A stretch of 64,000 nucleotides of DNA from Sphaerotilus montanus (GCF_013410775.1 NZ_JACCFH010000001.1:1488001-1552000), one strand, 5' to 3'. Shown: positions 32,419 to 50,316, counted from the stretch's first letter. Numbers and translations: made by a program. Notes: generated by a model not told the origin, from the letters alone.

Positions 32419-33125
32419 GCACGCACCTCGTCGGCGAGTTGCCGCGCCGCGCGCAAGGGTTCCGCCGACAGCGTGCTCGGCGTCGGCCCCCAGGCCAGCA
32501 CGCGCCGCGACAGCAGCACGGTCTGGTCGAAATGGGCCCGCACCTGCTCCATGTCGTGCAGCACCGCGACGATGCTGCGGCCCTGCGCGTGCCAGCGGTG
32601 CACCAGCGCGAGCAGGTCGGCGGTGGTGCCTTCGTCGATGGCGTTGAAGGGCTCGTCGAGCAGGATCAGGTCGGCGTTCTGCAGCATCAGCCGCGCGAAC
32701 AGCACGCGCTGGAACTGCCCGGCCGACAGGTCGGAGATGACCCGGCGCTCGCAGCCGGCCAGGCCCACCGCCGCCAGCGCCTCGGCCACCTCGCGTCGCA
32801 GACCACCGCCGAGCGCTTTCCACAGCCCGATGCGCGACCACGCGCCCAGTGCCACCACGTCGCCGACGCGGATCGGGAAGCTGCGGTCGATGCGCGCGCT
32901 CTGCGGCAGGTAGGCCACGGTCACGCCGGCCGCGCGCTCGATGCGGCCCTGCTGCGGCGCGAGCTGGCCGGCCAGCGTGTCGAGCAGCGTGCTCTTGCCG
33001 GCGCCGTTCGGGCCGACGATCGCGGTCATCGCACCGCGGCGGATCTCGCCGCTGACGCGTTCCAGCGCCCAGCGCTCGCCACGCTGCACGCTGACATCGT
33101 GGAGGGTCAACACCGCATCGCTCAT
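32415..33125 (-). CDS. znuC: Zinc ABC transporter ATP-binding protein ZnuC
   Basis: This 236-residue ATPase has Walker A GPNGAGKSTLLDTLAG, Q-loop VAYLPQSARIDRSFPI, signature LSAGQFQRVLFARLM, Walker B LILLDEPFNAID and an H-loop in VLHDMEQVR. The LDEPFNAID form is typical of Zn/Mn-type importers. ATG 33125 overlaps the stop of a 28-codon ORF (ATGA), which itself overlaps zur, so translation of the whole string looks coupled. Confidence 0.92.
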   Translation of the reverse strand: MSDAVLTLHDVSVQRGERWALERVSGEIRRGAMTAIVGPNGAGKSTLLDTLAGQLAPQQGRIERAAGVTVAYLPQSARIDRSFPIRVGDVVALGAWSRIGLWKALGGGLRREVAEALAAVGLAGCERRVISDLSAGQFQRVLFARLMLQNADLILLDEPFNAIDEGTTADLLALVHRWHAQGRSIVAVLHDMEQVRAHFDQTVLLSRRVLAWGPTPSTLSAEPLRAARQLADEVRA

Positions 33126-33208
33126 GCCGACAGCCCCCAGCCCACCGCCAGCCACAGCAGCGCCACCAGCCCGAGCGCCCCGCCACAGCGCACCACGGCA
33201 CTGGCCAT
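33122..33208 (-). CDS. Short hydrophobic ORF (28 aa) between zur and znuC
   Basis: This is an unrecognised small ORF. The start ATG at 33208 shares one base with the zur stop (TGATG), and its stop overlaps the znuC start (ATGA). A second ATG at 33214 would add two residues. The product is one probable membrane helix (GGALGLVALLWLAVGWGL) with one Arg and one Cys near its N-terminus. The tight fit between two genes suggests either a real small membrane protein of the zinc operon or a translated spacer that keeps zur and znuC coupled. No function is claimed. Confidence 0.5.
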   Translation of the reverse strand: MASAVVRCGGALGLVALLWLAVGWGLSA

Positions 33209-33648
33209 CAGCATGACGCGCTCCCGGTGGACCGAACCTGGGCCTGACCGCAGTCGGCGCACAGGCCGTGCAGCGTCAGGTCGTGGCGCTGCACCCGGAA
33301 ACCGGGTGGCGCCAGCTCGTCCATCGTGCCCGGGCAGGCGTGGATGGGAAACACGCGGTCGCACTGCGTGCAGTGGAAATGGTGGTGGTGGTCGTGGTCG
33401 CCGTGGACGTCGTGGTGGTGCGCGCAGGCCGCTTCGTAGCGCGCCGACTGGCCCGGCAGGTCGACCCGCGTCACCACGCCCAGCTCCTGCAAGGCATTGA
33501 GCTGGCGGTAGACGGTGGAGAGGTTCAGCGTGGCGACCTGCTGCTGCGCCAGCGCGCACAGCTCGGCGGGGGTCAGCGCGCGGGCGCTGCCTTGCAGGGC
33601 TTGCAGGAGCGCGTCGCGCTGGCGGGTCTGGCGTTCACGGGGTTCCAT
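33208..33648 (-). CDS. zur: Fur-family zinc uptake regulator (Zur)
   Basis: This 146-residue Fur-family repressor has a winged helix in residues about 1-80 (TPAELCALAQQQVATLNLST, then VYRQLNALQELGVVTRV) and a dimerisation domain with a His-rich stretch (HHHDVHGDHDHHHHFHC) and two Cys pairs (CTQCDRVF and CADCGQAQ), the structural zinc site. It heads an operon with znuCBA and ZrgA-like genes, so zinc-dependent autorepression is very likely. ATG 33657 (three residues longer) is an alternative start. An intact IS66 lies immediately upstream. Confidence 0.88.
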   Translation of the reverse strand: MEPRERQTRQRDALLQALQGSARALTPAELCALAQQQVATLNLSTVYRQLNALQELGVVTRVDLPGQSARYEAACAHHHDVHGDHDHHHHFHCTQCDRVFPIHACPGTMDELAPPGFRVQRHDLTLHGLCADCGQAQVRSTGSASC

Positions 33649-33660
33649 GCTGCACATGCT

Positions 33661-33678
33661 AATGCAAAAGCATTTGCA
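33661..33678. promoter_or_regulatory. Candidate Zur operator upstream of zur
   Basis: Two overlapping perfect inverted repeats lie 4-13 bases upstream of the first possible zur ATG: AATGC-AAAA-GCATT (33661-33674) and TGCAAA-AGCA-TTTGCA (33663-33678). AT-rich dyads of this kind are typical of Fur-family sites. The site is inferred, not matched to a measured consensus. The IS66 target duplication (33673-33680) covers its right half, so the element inserted exactly at its edge. Confidence 0.5.
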
Positions 33679-33701
33679 ACGTATCCGTCCGGCCAAGTCA
33701 C
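33673..33701. repeat. IS66 left end: 8-bp target duplication plus 21-bp inverted repeat
   Basis: TTTGCAAC at 33673-33680 is the target duplication. Bases 33681-33701 are the left terminal repeat, perfectly complementary to 36236-36256. Confidence 0.95.
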
Positions 33702-33733
33702 CGTGCCGGCCGACACGAAGCGGGCGCCCCCGC

Positions 33734-35341
33734 TCAGGAAGCAGGCGACCAGCGATGCGGCAGCAACTCCTGGATCCGGCTGGCCGGATGCGTTGGCAGC
33801 CGTTCGAGCACATCCTTGAAGTACGCATAGGGCTCATGCCCGTTGATGCGTGCCGAGTGCAGCAGGCTCATGATGGCCGCGGCTCTTTTGCCCGCCCGCA
33901 GGCTGCCGGCGAACAACCAGTTCGACCTGCCGATGGCAATCGGCCGGATGTGGTTCTCCACCCAGTTGTTCGAGATCGGCACATCGCCGTCCTCGACGAA
34001 GCGGGTGAGTTCCTTCCAGCGCTTGAGGCTGTAGTCGATGGCCTTCATCGTGGCCGAACCGGGTGGCACCAGTTGCCGCTGCGCCAGCAGCCAGCGCTGG
34101 AAGAGGGCCAACACCCGGCGTGACTTGCGCTGCCGGATGCGTCGCCGCTCGCCGCTGGGCAAGTCTTCGATCTCGCGCTCGATCCTGAACAGGCACTGGT
34201 GGTAGCGCAACGCCTTGCGGCCCACCTGGCTGCGGTGGTTGGCCCACAGGTCGTTGAACTTCCTGCGGGCGTGCGCCATGCACTGCGCCGAGGTCACGCC
34301 TTTGTCGAAGCAGGCGGTGTAGCCGCTGAAGCCGTCGGTGACCAGCGTGCCCTGCCAGGCCTGCGGGGTATCGAGTTGGAGGAATGCGCGCACGTTCTCG
34401 CCGCCGCGGCCCTCGCTGAACTCGAACACCACCGCCTTGGTCGGATTCGCACTCGTGGTGCAGTACGACCAGATGTAGGCGCGATGGGTCTTGCCGTCAC
34501 GCAGGTGCGCCGGCTTGAGCATCGCCACCGGCGTCTCGTCGGCGTGCAGCACGACATGGCGGCGCAGTTCGTCGGCCAGTGCCTGCACCAGCGGCTGCAA
34601 TTGCGCGCCGCACTCGCCGATCCAATGCGCCAGGGTCGAGCGCGAGATCAGGTGGCCGGCGCGCTCGAAGATGTGTTCCTGCCGGTACAGCGGCAGATGG
34701 TCCATGAACTTGGCCACCAGCAGGTGTGCCAGCAGACCGGCCGTGGGGATGCCCTTGTCGATGACGTGGGCCGGCACTGGCGCCTGCACGATCTTCTCGC
34801 AGCAGCGGCACGCCCACTTGCCGCGCACATGGCGCTCCACGCTGAACACGCCGGGCTGGTAGTCCAGCCGTTCGGCCACGTCCTCGCCGAAGCGCTGCAT
34901 CGGCTGGCCGCAGCCACAGTGGGTGTCGGCCGGCTCGTGCGGCACGTCGTGGCGCGGCAGGTGCGGTGGCAGCGGGGTGCGCTTGGGGGTCTTCTTCCCG
35001 GACTTGTCCTTGGCCTTGTCGTCACCCAGGCCTTGCTCGCGCTCGATCTCCCGTTCGAGTTCGGCCAGGTCGGTGTCCAGCGTCTCCTCCAGCAGGCTCT
35101 TCTGCTCGGGCGCCAGGGTGCTGGCGAAGCGCTCGCTGGTGGCGGCGAACTTCAGCCGCTTGAGCACCGCCATCTCGTGCGTGAGCTTGTCGATCAGCGC
35201 CTGCTTGAAGGCGGCTTCGCGGTCGCGTTGCGCGATCAGGGCGTCCTTGGCGCTGAGTTCGACCTTCAGCTCGGACAGCAGCGACAGCACCGCCTGCCGC
35301 GTGGGCGGGTCCAGGGCCTCCAGTTGCTGTGCGCTGATCAT
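33734..35341 (-). CDS. tnpC: IS66 transposase TnpC
   Basis: This 535-residue IS66 transposase has an N-terminal leucine-rich coiled coil (about 20-70), a zinc-finger-like segment (CGCGQPMQRFGEDVAERLDY, then CRCCEKIV), and the DDE-type catalytic domain with HADETPVAML, TDGFSGYTACFD and NNWVENHIRPIAIGR. The C-terminal IS66 tail (EPYAYFKDVLERLPTHP) is complete. ATG 35341 gives MISAQQLEAL. It is the third gene of the element, 79 bases after tnpB. Confidence 0.96.
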   Translation of the reverse strand: MISAQQLEALDPPTRQAVLSLLSELKVELSAKDALIAQRDREAAFKQALIDKLTHEMAVLKRLKFAATSERFASTLAPEQKSLLEETLDTDLAELEREIEREQGLGDDKAKDKSGKKTPKRTPLPPHLPRHDVPHEPADTHCGCGQPMQRFGEDVAERLDYQPGVFSVERHVRGKWACRCCEKIVQAPVPAHVIDKGIPTAGLLAHLLVAKFMDHLPLYRQEHIFERAGHLISRSTLAHWIGECGAQLQPLVQALADELRRHVVLHADETPVAMLKPAHLRDGKTHRAYIWSYCTTSANPTKAVVFEFSEGRGGENVRAFLQLDTPQAWQGTLVTDGFSGYTACFDKGVTSAQCMAHARRKFNDLWANHRSQVGRKALRYHQCLFRIEREIEDLPSGERRRIRQRKSRRVLALFQRWLLAQRQLVPPGSATMKAIDYSLKRWKELTRFVEDGDVPISNNWVENHIRPIAIGRSNWLFAGSLRAGKRAAAIMSLLHSARINGHEPYAYFKDVLERLPTHPASRIQELLPHRWSPAS

Positions 35342-35420
35342 GGGCGGCCATCTTGCCGCGCCCGAGTGCCTCGCGCATCGGCACATTCGGCAATTGCCTG
35401 TGACGCCCGCAACCGCTCAC

Positions 35421-35753
35421 TCAGATCACGCGGATGATTCCCGCATCGCCCAGGCGCTGCCACGGCAGACCCAGCACCAGGGCATCGAGCTGCGGACGCG
35501 TCAGCTCCAGCGTACTCGCGGCGTCGGCAGGCCAGACGAACTTGCCAGCGTTCAGCCGCCGGGCCGCCAGCCACACCCCGATGCCATCGTGCACCAGCAC
35601 CTTCATGCGGTTGGCGCGCCGGTTGGCGAAGAGGTAGGCATGGTTCGGATGTGCGGCGCCGAAGACGCCGACCACACGGGCCAGTGCGGCTTCCGTGCCA
35701 AGGCGCATGTCCAGGGGCTGCACGGCCAGCCATACCGCATCGACGCGGATCAT
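35421..35753 (-). CDS. tnpB: IS66 accessory protein TnpB
   Basis: This 110-residue IS66 Orf2-type protein has the family motifs MRLGTEAALARVVG, YLFANRRANRMKVLVHDGIGVWL and LDALVLGLPWQRL. ATG 35753 overlaps the tnpA stop by four bases (ATGA), as is usual in IS66. It is required for full transposition in studied members, with an unknown molecular role. Confidence 0.95.
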   Translation of the reverse strand: MIRVDAVWLAVQPLDMRLGTEAALARVVGVFGAAHPNHAYLFANRRANRMKVLVHDGIGVWLAARRLNAGKFVWPADAASTLELTRPQLDALVLGLPWQRLGDAGIIRVI

Positions 35754-36178
35754 CCCAGCACCTCGCGCAGCCACGCGGCGCTGCGCTCATCCATGGGCAG
35801 CCTGGCGTTCACCGTAGTGCCACCGCGGTGGATCTCCACCGTGATGTCTGAGGGCCGGGGCACCGCCGGCGGCGCCGGATGGGCATCGAGCACGGCGTGA
35901 TGCTCGGGTTCGCGCATCGGCAACTGCACGAAGCCCGCCAGTGCCGGTGCAACGCCGGCGGCTGCGACCTTCGATGCGCCACCGCCGGCCGCGGCTTCGT
36001 GGACCCAGCGACGCAGCATGTTGGCGTTCAGGCCGTTGGCCAGCGCTACGGCCGCCACCGATGCGCCGGGCTGCCGCGCCAACTCGATCACTCGCGCCTT
36101 GAATTCCGGAGAATGCCGCCGCCAGCGACGCTTGGCCGCTGCAGCAACGTCTTGGGTTCCGATTTGAGAAGTGTCCAT
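35750..36178 (-). CDS. tnpA: IS66 accessory protein TnpA
   Basis: This 142-residue protein has an IS3-OrfA/IS66-type helix-turn-helix (RRHSPEFKARVIELARQPGA, then VAAVALANGLNANMLRRWVH) and a C-terminal segment with ITVEIHRGGTTVNARLP typical of IS66 TnpA. It starts at ATG 36178 (MDTSQIG); ATG 36190 would add four residues. It is the first gene of the element, 58 bases inside the right terminal repeat. Confidence 0.92.
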   Translation of the reverse strand: MDTSQIGTQDVAAAAKRRWRRHSPEFKARVIELARQPGASVAAVALANGLNANMLRRWVHEAAAGGGASKVAAAGVAPALAGFVQLPMREPEHHAVLDAHPAPPAVPRPSDITVEIHRGGTTVNARLPMDERSAAWLREVLG

Positions 36179-36235
36179 GTGTCCACGCATTTGTTCGTGG
36201 ACACAAGCATCCTCGCACGGCCCTCACCATTCAAT

Positions 36236-36264
36236 GTGACTTGGCCGGACGGATACTTTGCAAC
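36236..36264. repeat. IS66 right end: 21-bp inverted repeat plus 8-bp target duplication
   Basis: Bases 36236-36256 are the right terminal repeat, and TTTGCAAC at 36257-36264 is the second copy of the target duplication. Confidence 0.95.
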
Positions 36265-36280
36265 AGTACGCGGACGTGAA

Positions 36281-36313
36281 AAACCCCGAGATGGACAGGC
36301 CAGCTCGGGGTTT
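36281..36313 (-). terminator. Intrinsic terminator downstream of rpoC
   Basis: On the minus strand AAACCCCGAG (36313-36304) pairs with CTCGGGGTTT (36290-36281) across a 13-base loop, followed by further T residues. This is a classic hairpin plus T-run ending the rpoBC transcript. A second strong dyad (CCCCGCACCG with CGGTGCGGGG, 36326-36352) lies between it and the rpoC stop. Confidence 0.8.
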
Positions 36314-36367
36314 GCGGGGCGGTCACCCCGCACCGGGGGTGCCGGTGCGGGGTACAGCCTGCAGGCG

Positions 36368-40585
<4,218 letters not shown>

Positions 40586-40596
40586 GCATCTTCTCC

Positions 40597-44724
<4,128 letters not shown>

Positions 44725-44914
44725 CAATCACTCCGTGTCGAAGTCCACCACCGGGCCAAGGCAGCAGCTCATTCGGCCGAAAATCGGGACGACTGGCACC
44801 AGGCCTTGCGCCTGAAGCTTGGTGGCTGGCCACTACCAGCCGCTGGCGGACAACCAGGGCATTGCACCCCGGTCCGACCAAACCGGTTCTCTGCAGTCGG
44901 TTCAGAGAACACTT

Positions 44915-44950
44915 GAAAAAGCCTTCCAGAATAACCCGGCAGGCTTTTTC
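44915..44950 (-). terminator. Second hairpin in the rplL-rpoB leader
   Basis: GAAAAAGCCT (44950-44941 on the minus strand) pairs with AGGCTTTTTC (44924-44915), a perfect 10-bp stem whose distal arm ends in a T-run. It could act as a second attenuator or an RNase III-type processing site. Confidence 0.65.
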
Positions 44951-44983
44951 AGGTGATCTCCAAGGATTTACCCTCGGAAGCAC

Positions 44984-45011
44984 AAAAAGGCTGGCCCTGT
45001 CGGACCAGCCT
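44984..45011 (-). terminator. rplL-proximal terminator/attenuator hairpin
   Basis: On the minus strand AGGCTGG-TCC pairs with GGCCAGCCT across a short loop (one mismatch), and TTTTTG follows. It lies 38 bases after the rplL stop. Confidence 0.75.
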
Positions 45012-45048
45012 GGACAGTGATTCAGATGCGCGTGAAGCGCACGCCGAA

Positions 45049-45429
45049 TTACTTGATTTCGGCTTGGGCGCCAGCTTCGACCAGCTTCTTGAGAGCGGCT
45101 TCGGCGTCGGCCTTGGCGATGCCTTCCTTGACGTTCTTCGGGGCGCCGTCGACCAGGTCCTTGGCTTCCTTCAGGCCGAGGCCCGTCAGTTCGCGCACGG
45201 CCTTGATGACTTGCACCTTCTGTGCGCCGGCCGACACCAGCACGACGTTGAATTCGGTCTTTTCTTCAGCGGCCGGAGCAGCAGCGCCGCCAGCGGCACC
45301 GCCACCAGCCACGGCGACCGCAGCAGCGGACACGCCGAACTTCGTTTCAACGGCCTTGACCAGGTCGTTCAGTTCCAGGACGGTCATCGTGTCCAGGGCT
45401 GCCAGGAATGCGTCTTTGTCGAATGCCAT
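45049..45429 (-). CDS. rplL: Ribosomal protein bL12 (L7/L12)
   Basis: This 126-residue stalk protein has an N-terminal dimerisation segment ([20 protein letters not shown]), an Ala/Gly-rich hinge ([19 protein letters not shown]) and the C-terminal domain that recruits translation factors ([20 protein letters not shown], then [15 protein letters not shown]). It lies 54 bases after rplJ. Confidence 0.98.
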   Translation of the reverse strand: MAFDKDAFLAALDTMTVLELNDLVKAVETKFGVSAAAVAVAGGGAAGGAAAPAAEEKTEFNVVLVSAGAQKVQVIKAVRELTGLGLKEAKDLVDGAPKNVKEGIAKADAEAALKKLVEAGAQAEIK

Positions 45430-45483
45430 GATGGGCTCCTAATTCAGTGAAATCGAGAAAACAGGGTTGAGGCCGGGTCGGAC

Positions 45484-46011
45484 TCAGGCCACAGCAGCTT
45501 CGGCAGCGGGAGCCTCTTCGGCACCGCCAGCCTTTTGCTTGGCCACTTCGGCGACCACGCGGGCGAAGCCGGAGATCGGGGTCTGCAGCAGGCCCAGCAG
45601 CTGGGCCAGCAGGACTTCCTTGCTCGGCACGTTGGCCAGCGCCTTGACGCCGTCGACGTCCAGCGCCTTGCCACCGTAGGCACCGCCCTTGATGACCAGC
45701 TTGTCGTTCGTCTTGGCGAAGTCGGAAACGACCTTCGCGGCTGCCACGGCGTCTTCGGAGAAGCCATAGATCAGCGGTCCGACGAACAGGCTCTCAGCGG
45801 CTTCAAACGGCGTTCCGGCAACGGCACGGCGGGCCAGGGTGTTCTTCAGCACGTGAAGATACACACCCTTTTCGCGCGCGACCTTGCGCAGAGCATCCAG
45901 ATGAGCGACGGTGAGGCCACGGTACTCGGCCACGGTCAAGGTCTGTGATTTCGCCGCCTGGGCGATCACTTCCTCGACAACGGCTGCTTTCTCGTTGCGA
46001 TTGAGACTCAA
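45484..46011 (-). CDS. rplJ: Ribosomal protein uL10
   Basis: This 175-residue protein anchors the L7/L12 stalk. It starts at TTG 46011: an AAGGAG ribosome site lies six bases upstream, and the family N-terminus ([14 protein letters not shown]) begins exactly there, with no ATG at that position. The rare start codon may keep L10 levels low. Its long leader is the expected site of L10 autoregulation. Confidence 0.96.
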   Translation of the reverse strand: MSLNRNEKAAVVEEVIAQAAKSQTLTVAEYRGLTVAHLDALRKVAREKGVYLHVLKNTLARRAVAGTPFEAAESLFVGPLIYGFSEDAVAAAKVVSDFAKTNDKLVIKGGAYGGKALDVDGVKALANVPSKEVLLAQLLGLLQTPISGFARVVAEVAKQKAGGAEEAPAAEAAVA

Positions 46012-46316
46012 GGTCCACTCCTTCAAAACGTGTCCGTTGCGCGTACGCTCGGGACACACCGGGTTCAGCGACCTTGCCGTTCAGGAGCCCGTGTCACCAC
46101 GGGAACAACCTTTGCGGCGGGTGCGCCATCTGCGCTGGCCGGGTCTGGCCGGGTCGGAACCCGGACTTCGCCAATTAAGAGCCACCCGCACCGGAATTCC
46201 GGGGGGCATCTCGCCAGCGGTCTTCGATGACCTGGACGGCTTGCACCGTCCAGCCCACCAAATGCTTGCGGAATGCCTGCGCCAGACTCGCGCAGGCTCC
46301 GGATCTTGCGATCAGA
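46012..46316 (-). promoter_or_regulatory. rplJ mRNA leader (L10 autoregulatory region)
   Basis: These 305 gene-free bases hold strong hairpins: GCCTGCGC / GCGCAGGC (46275-46297) and CTGGACGG / CCGTCCAG (46232-46253), plus smaller dyads nearer rplJ. The position between rplA and rplJ and the folded content match the L10(L12)4-binding leader known in other proteobacteria. The first hairpin, just after rplA, could also be a partial terminator. The fold itself is an inference. Confidence 0.6.
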
Positions 46317-47033
46317 TCAGTTCTGGCTGGTGCCCATGCCGGCGGTGACGCTGGCGATGTCCACGCGGACGCCCACACCCATCGTCGACGAGACGGCGAC
46401 CTTGCGCAGGTAGACACCCTTGCTCGATGCCGGCTTGGCCTTGTTCAGCGCTTCCAGCAGTGCTTGCAGGTTGCCCTTGAGCTTGCCGTCCTCGAACGAA
46501 CGGCGACCGATGGTGCCGTGGATGATGCCGCCCTTGTCGACGCGGAACTGGACCTGACCAGCCTTGGCGTTGCGCACGGCGGTGGCCACGTCAGCGGTCA
46601 CGGTGCCGACCTTCGGGTTCGGCATCAGGCCGCGCGGGCCCAGGATCTGGCCCAGCTGACCGACCACGCGCATCGCGTCCGGCGAGGCGATGACCACGTC
46701 GAAGTTGATGTTGCCGGCCTTGACTTCAGCCGCCAGGTCGTCCATGCCGACCACGTCCGCGCCAGCAGCACGGGCTTCGTCCGCCTTGGCGCCTTGCGTG
46801 AACACGGCCACGCGCTTGGTCTTGCCGGTGCCGTTGGGCATCACGACAGCGCCACGCACCACCTGGTCCGACTTCTTGGCGTCCACGCCGAGTTGCACGG
46901 CCACGTCGATGGATTCATCGAACTTGGCGCTCGCGCATTCCTTCAGCAGGCCCAGTGCGTCATCGATCGGATACAGCTTGGTCGTCTCGATCTTGCCTTG
47001 CAGCGCCTTTTGACGCTTCGTCAGCTTTGCCAT
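46317..47033 (-). CDS. rplA: Ribosomal protein uL1
   Basis: This 238-residue protein of usual length starts [15 protein letters not shown]. It has [18 protein letters not shown] and the signature region around [18 protein letters not shown]. It lies two bases after rplK, so the pair is co-translated; L1 is the likely autorepressor of this pair. Confidence 0.98.
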   Translation of the reverse strand: MAKLTKRQKALQGKIETTKLYPIDDALGLLKECASAKFDESIDVAVQLGVDAKKSDQVVRGAVVMPNGTGKTKRVAVFTQGAKADEARAAGADVVGMDDLAAEVKAGNINFDVVIASPDAMRVVGQLGQILGPRGLMPNPKVGTVTADVATAVRNAKAGQVQFRVDKGGIIHGTIGRRSFEDGKLKGNLQALLEALNKAKPASSKGVYLRKVAVSSTMGVGVRVDIASVTAGMGTSQN

Positions 47034-47035
47034 GA

Positions 47036-47470
47036 TCAGACCCCTTCCACGTTGATGCCCATCGAGCGAGCCGAACCCGCGATGGTCTTGACAGCGGCGT
47101 CCAGATTGGCGGCCGTCAGATCCTTGACCTTGATCTTCGCGATCTCTTCCAGCTGCGCACGGGTCAGCTTGCCGACCTTCTCGACGTGCGGGCGGGCCGA
47201 ACCACGTTCGATCTTGGCAGCCTTCTTCAGGAGGGCCGTTGCCGGCGGGCTCTTGATGACGAAGGTGAACGACTTGTCGGCGAAGGCGGTGATGACCACC
47301 GGCAGCTTCATGCCGATCTCGAAGCCCTGCTGCGTCTGTGCGTTGAACGCCTTGCAGAACTCCATGATGTTCAGACCGCGCTGACCGAGAGCGGGACCGA
47401 TCGGGGGCGAAGGATTGGCCTTGCCTGCCGGAACTTGCAGCTTGATGAAGCCGACGATTTTCTTTGCCAT
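47036..47470 (-). CDS. rplK: Ribosomal protein uL11
   Basis: This 144-residue protein has [20 protein letters not shown] at the N-terminus and the C-terminal rRNA-binding domain ending MGINVEGV. Part of the GTPase-associated centre. The 104-base spacer upstream has a small hairpin (GCCTGC / GCAGGC, 47492-47510) that could serve L1 feedback, though I cannot match it to a known L1 site. Confidence 0.98.
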   Translation of the reverse strand: MAKKIVGFIKLQVPAGKANPSPPIGPALGQRGLNIMEFCKAFNAQTQQGFEIGMKLPVVITAFADKSFTFVIKSPPATALLKKAAKIERGSARPHVEKVGKLTRAQLEEIAKIKVKDLTAANLDAAVKTIAGSARSMGINVEGV

Positions 47471-47574
47471 GATGGCTCCTCGAGTTCAAGCGCCTGCCAC
47501 TGGAGCAGGCTCCTCGTCATGTGAGATATGCGGGCACACCATGCACCCGCCACCCGGTCCGACGCCGTGAAGCG

Positions 47575-48141
47575 TCAGACTTTCTCGACCTGGTGAAAGT
47601 CGAGTTCCACTGGGGTCGCACGACCGAAGATCGTGACGGACACCCGCATCTTGTTCTTGTCGTAATTGACGTCTTCGATGGCACCGTTGAAGTCGGTGAA
47701 CGGACCATCCTTGACCCGAACGACTTCGCCGACCACCCATTCCACCTTCGGACGGGGCTTTTCGGTGCCCTCCTGCATCTGGGTCACGATCTTCATGACC
47801 TCGTCTTCCGAGATCGGCGACGGGCGATTCTTCGCGCCGCCGACGAAGCCGGTGACCTTGCTCGTGTTCTTGACCAGGTGCCAGGACTCGTCGTCCATCA
47901 CCATCTCGACCAGCACATAGCCGGGGAAGAAACGACGCTCGGTGACCGACTTCTTGCCGTTCTTCATCTCGACCACTTCTTCGGTCGGAACCAGGATGCG
48001 GCCGAACTTCGCCTGCATGCCGGAACGGTCAATGCGCTCGCGCAGATTGCGCTCCACGGCTTTTTCCATGCCCGAATAGGCATGCACCACATACCAGCGC
48101 ATCGGCACGGCAGCGGGAGAAGTGGACTGGATATCGCTCAT
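47575..48141 (-). CDS. nusG: Transcription termination/antitermination factor NusG
   Basis: This 188-residue protein has the NGN domain ([32 protein letters not shown]) and a C-terminal KOW motif ([20 protein letters not shown]). It couples RNA polymerase to Rho or the ribosome. ATG 48141 is chosen because a longer frame would need a TTG and overlap the secE stop. It lies 35 bases after secE. Confidence 0.97.
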   Translation of the reverse strand: MSDIQSTSPAAVPMRWYVVHAYSGMEKAVERNLRERIDRSGMQAKFGRILVPTEEVVEMKNGKKSVTERRFFPGYVLVEMVMDDESWHLVKNTSKVTGFVGGAKNRPSPISEDEVMKIVTQMQEGTEKPRPKVEWVVGEVVRVKDGPFTDFNGAIEDVNYDKNKMRVSVTIFGRATPVELDFHQVEKV

Positions 48142-48176
48142 CTTGAAACCTTGCTTGTACAGCGTCACACCCGCGA

Positions 48177-48560
48177 TCAACGCTTCCAGCCGAGGATCAG
48201 GTCATACAGGACCCATTCGAGGGTCTTGTCGGTCATCCACAGGAACAGCGCCATGACCACGACGAAGGCGAAGACGTAGCCCGTCATCTGCCCGGCTTCC
48301 TTGCGGGTCGGCCAGACAACCTTGTAGAACTCCTTGACCGACTCGCGGCCATAGGCGATCAGTTCCTTGCCGGGCTCAGAACCGAAGAACGCTGCCACCG
48401 CCGCGCCCAGCAGCAGCAGCAAGGCCGCCCACTGCGCGTAGGGCCCCTGTGCGGAGAGCAGATAGAACGCCACCAAGCCGCCAAGCAGCAGCAGACCCGC
48501 AGCAATCAGCCGGGTCTTGTCAGCATTGGTGGAAACAGTTTCGACTTGCGGAGCGGTCAT
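48177..48560 (-). CDS. secE: Preprotein translocase subunit SecE
   Basis: This 127-residue protein has three membrane helices (about 20-38, 45-62 and 98-118) and the conserved cytoplasmic segment [20 protein letters not shown]. It stabilises SecY. ATG 48560 starts at MTAPQVETV; an in-frame upstream extension lacks family similarity. The tRNA-Trp gene lies 152 bases upstream. Confidence 0.96.
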   Translation of the reverse strand: MTAPQVETVSTNADKTRLIAAGLLLLGGLVAFYLLSAQGPYAQWAALLLLLGAAVAAFFGSEPGKELIAYGRESVKEFYKVVWPTRKEAGQMTGYVFAFVVVMALFLWMTDKTLEWVLYDLILGWKR

Positions 48561-48712
48561 CACATTCACTTCGTTCGGGGTGGGCGTATCGCAGCCATTG
48601 CACTGCGCGCCATCGTCGAACCCCACAAGCGGGAAAGCCCGCCAGGGCGTCGACACGTCCCGCGGGCTGCCGGTCAGGCAACAAATCTCGATGGCTTTTC
48701 AGCGATCGGATT

Positions 48713-48788
48713 TGGCAGGGGCAGAGGGAATCGAACCCCCAACCTTCGGTTTTGGAGACCGACGCTCTGCCAATTGAGCTATGCCCCT
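48713..48788 (-). tRNA. trnW: tRNA-Trp (CCA)
   Basis: A 76-base gene with encoded CCA end. The acceptor arm AGGGGC pairs with GCCCCT, the anticodon loop is CTCCAAA with CCA anticodon, and the T-loop is GTTCGATTC. It lies between tuf and secE, the classic betaproteobacterial position. Confidence 0.97.
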
Positions 48789-48816
48789 GCGGTCTGACTG
48801 GTAAAACTGATTTGAC

Positions 48817-50007
<1,191 letters not shown>

Positions 50008-50064
50008 GATCTCGCGCTCCCGAGGGCGTTCACTACAACGGATTGGACAGACGATGCATGAAAG

Positions 50065-50139
<75 letters not shown>

Positions 50140-50242
50140 ATCGACACGGGTCTGGGCGCATGAATCAGACGCACAGACCGGTATCGACACAGTCAACACC
50201 ACAACAATTTCAGGCTTTTAACCTGACGACACTGCAAGACAC

Positions 50243-50316
50243 TGGAGCGGGAAACGGGAATCGAACCCGTGTCATTAGCTTGGAAGGCTAAGGTTCTACC
50301 ATTAAACTACTCCCGC
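50243..50316 (-). tRNA. trnG: tRNA-Gly (TCC)
   Basis: A 74-base gene with encoded CCA. The acceptor GCGGGAG pairs with TTCCCGC, the anticodon stem TTAGC/GCTAA holds the TCC anticodon, and the T-loop is GTTCGATTC. Confidence 0.97.

Larger units (their letters stand above)
33681..36256 (-). mobile_element. Intact IS66-family insertion sequence (2576 bp)
   Basis: The element carries the three IS66 genes (tnpA, tnpB, tnpC) on the minus strand. It is bounded by perfect 21-bp terminal inverted repeats beginning GTATCCGTCCGGCCAAG (33681-33701 and the complement at 36236-36256). It is flanked by a perfect 8-bp direct repeat TTTGCAAC (33673-33680 and 36257-36264), the usual IS66 target-site duplication. 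All three frames are intact, so it may be active and the insertion recent. It separates zur from the rpoC terminator region. Its genes read toward zur. Confidence 0.95.
44725..45048 (-). promoter_or_regulatory. rplL-rpoB intergenic leader
   Basis: These 324 bases hold no gene. They contain two terminator-like hairpins (44984-45011 and 44915-44950) and a further perfect dyad GTTCTCTG / CAGAGAAC (44886-44893 with 44903-44910). This arrangement is typical of the partial terminator and processing region that lowers rpoBC expression relative to the ribosomal genes. Bases nearest rpoB show nothing else I recognise. Confidence 0.65.
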
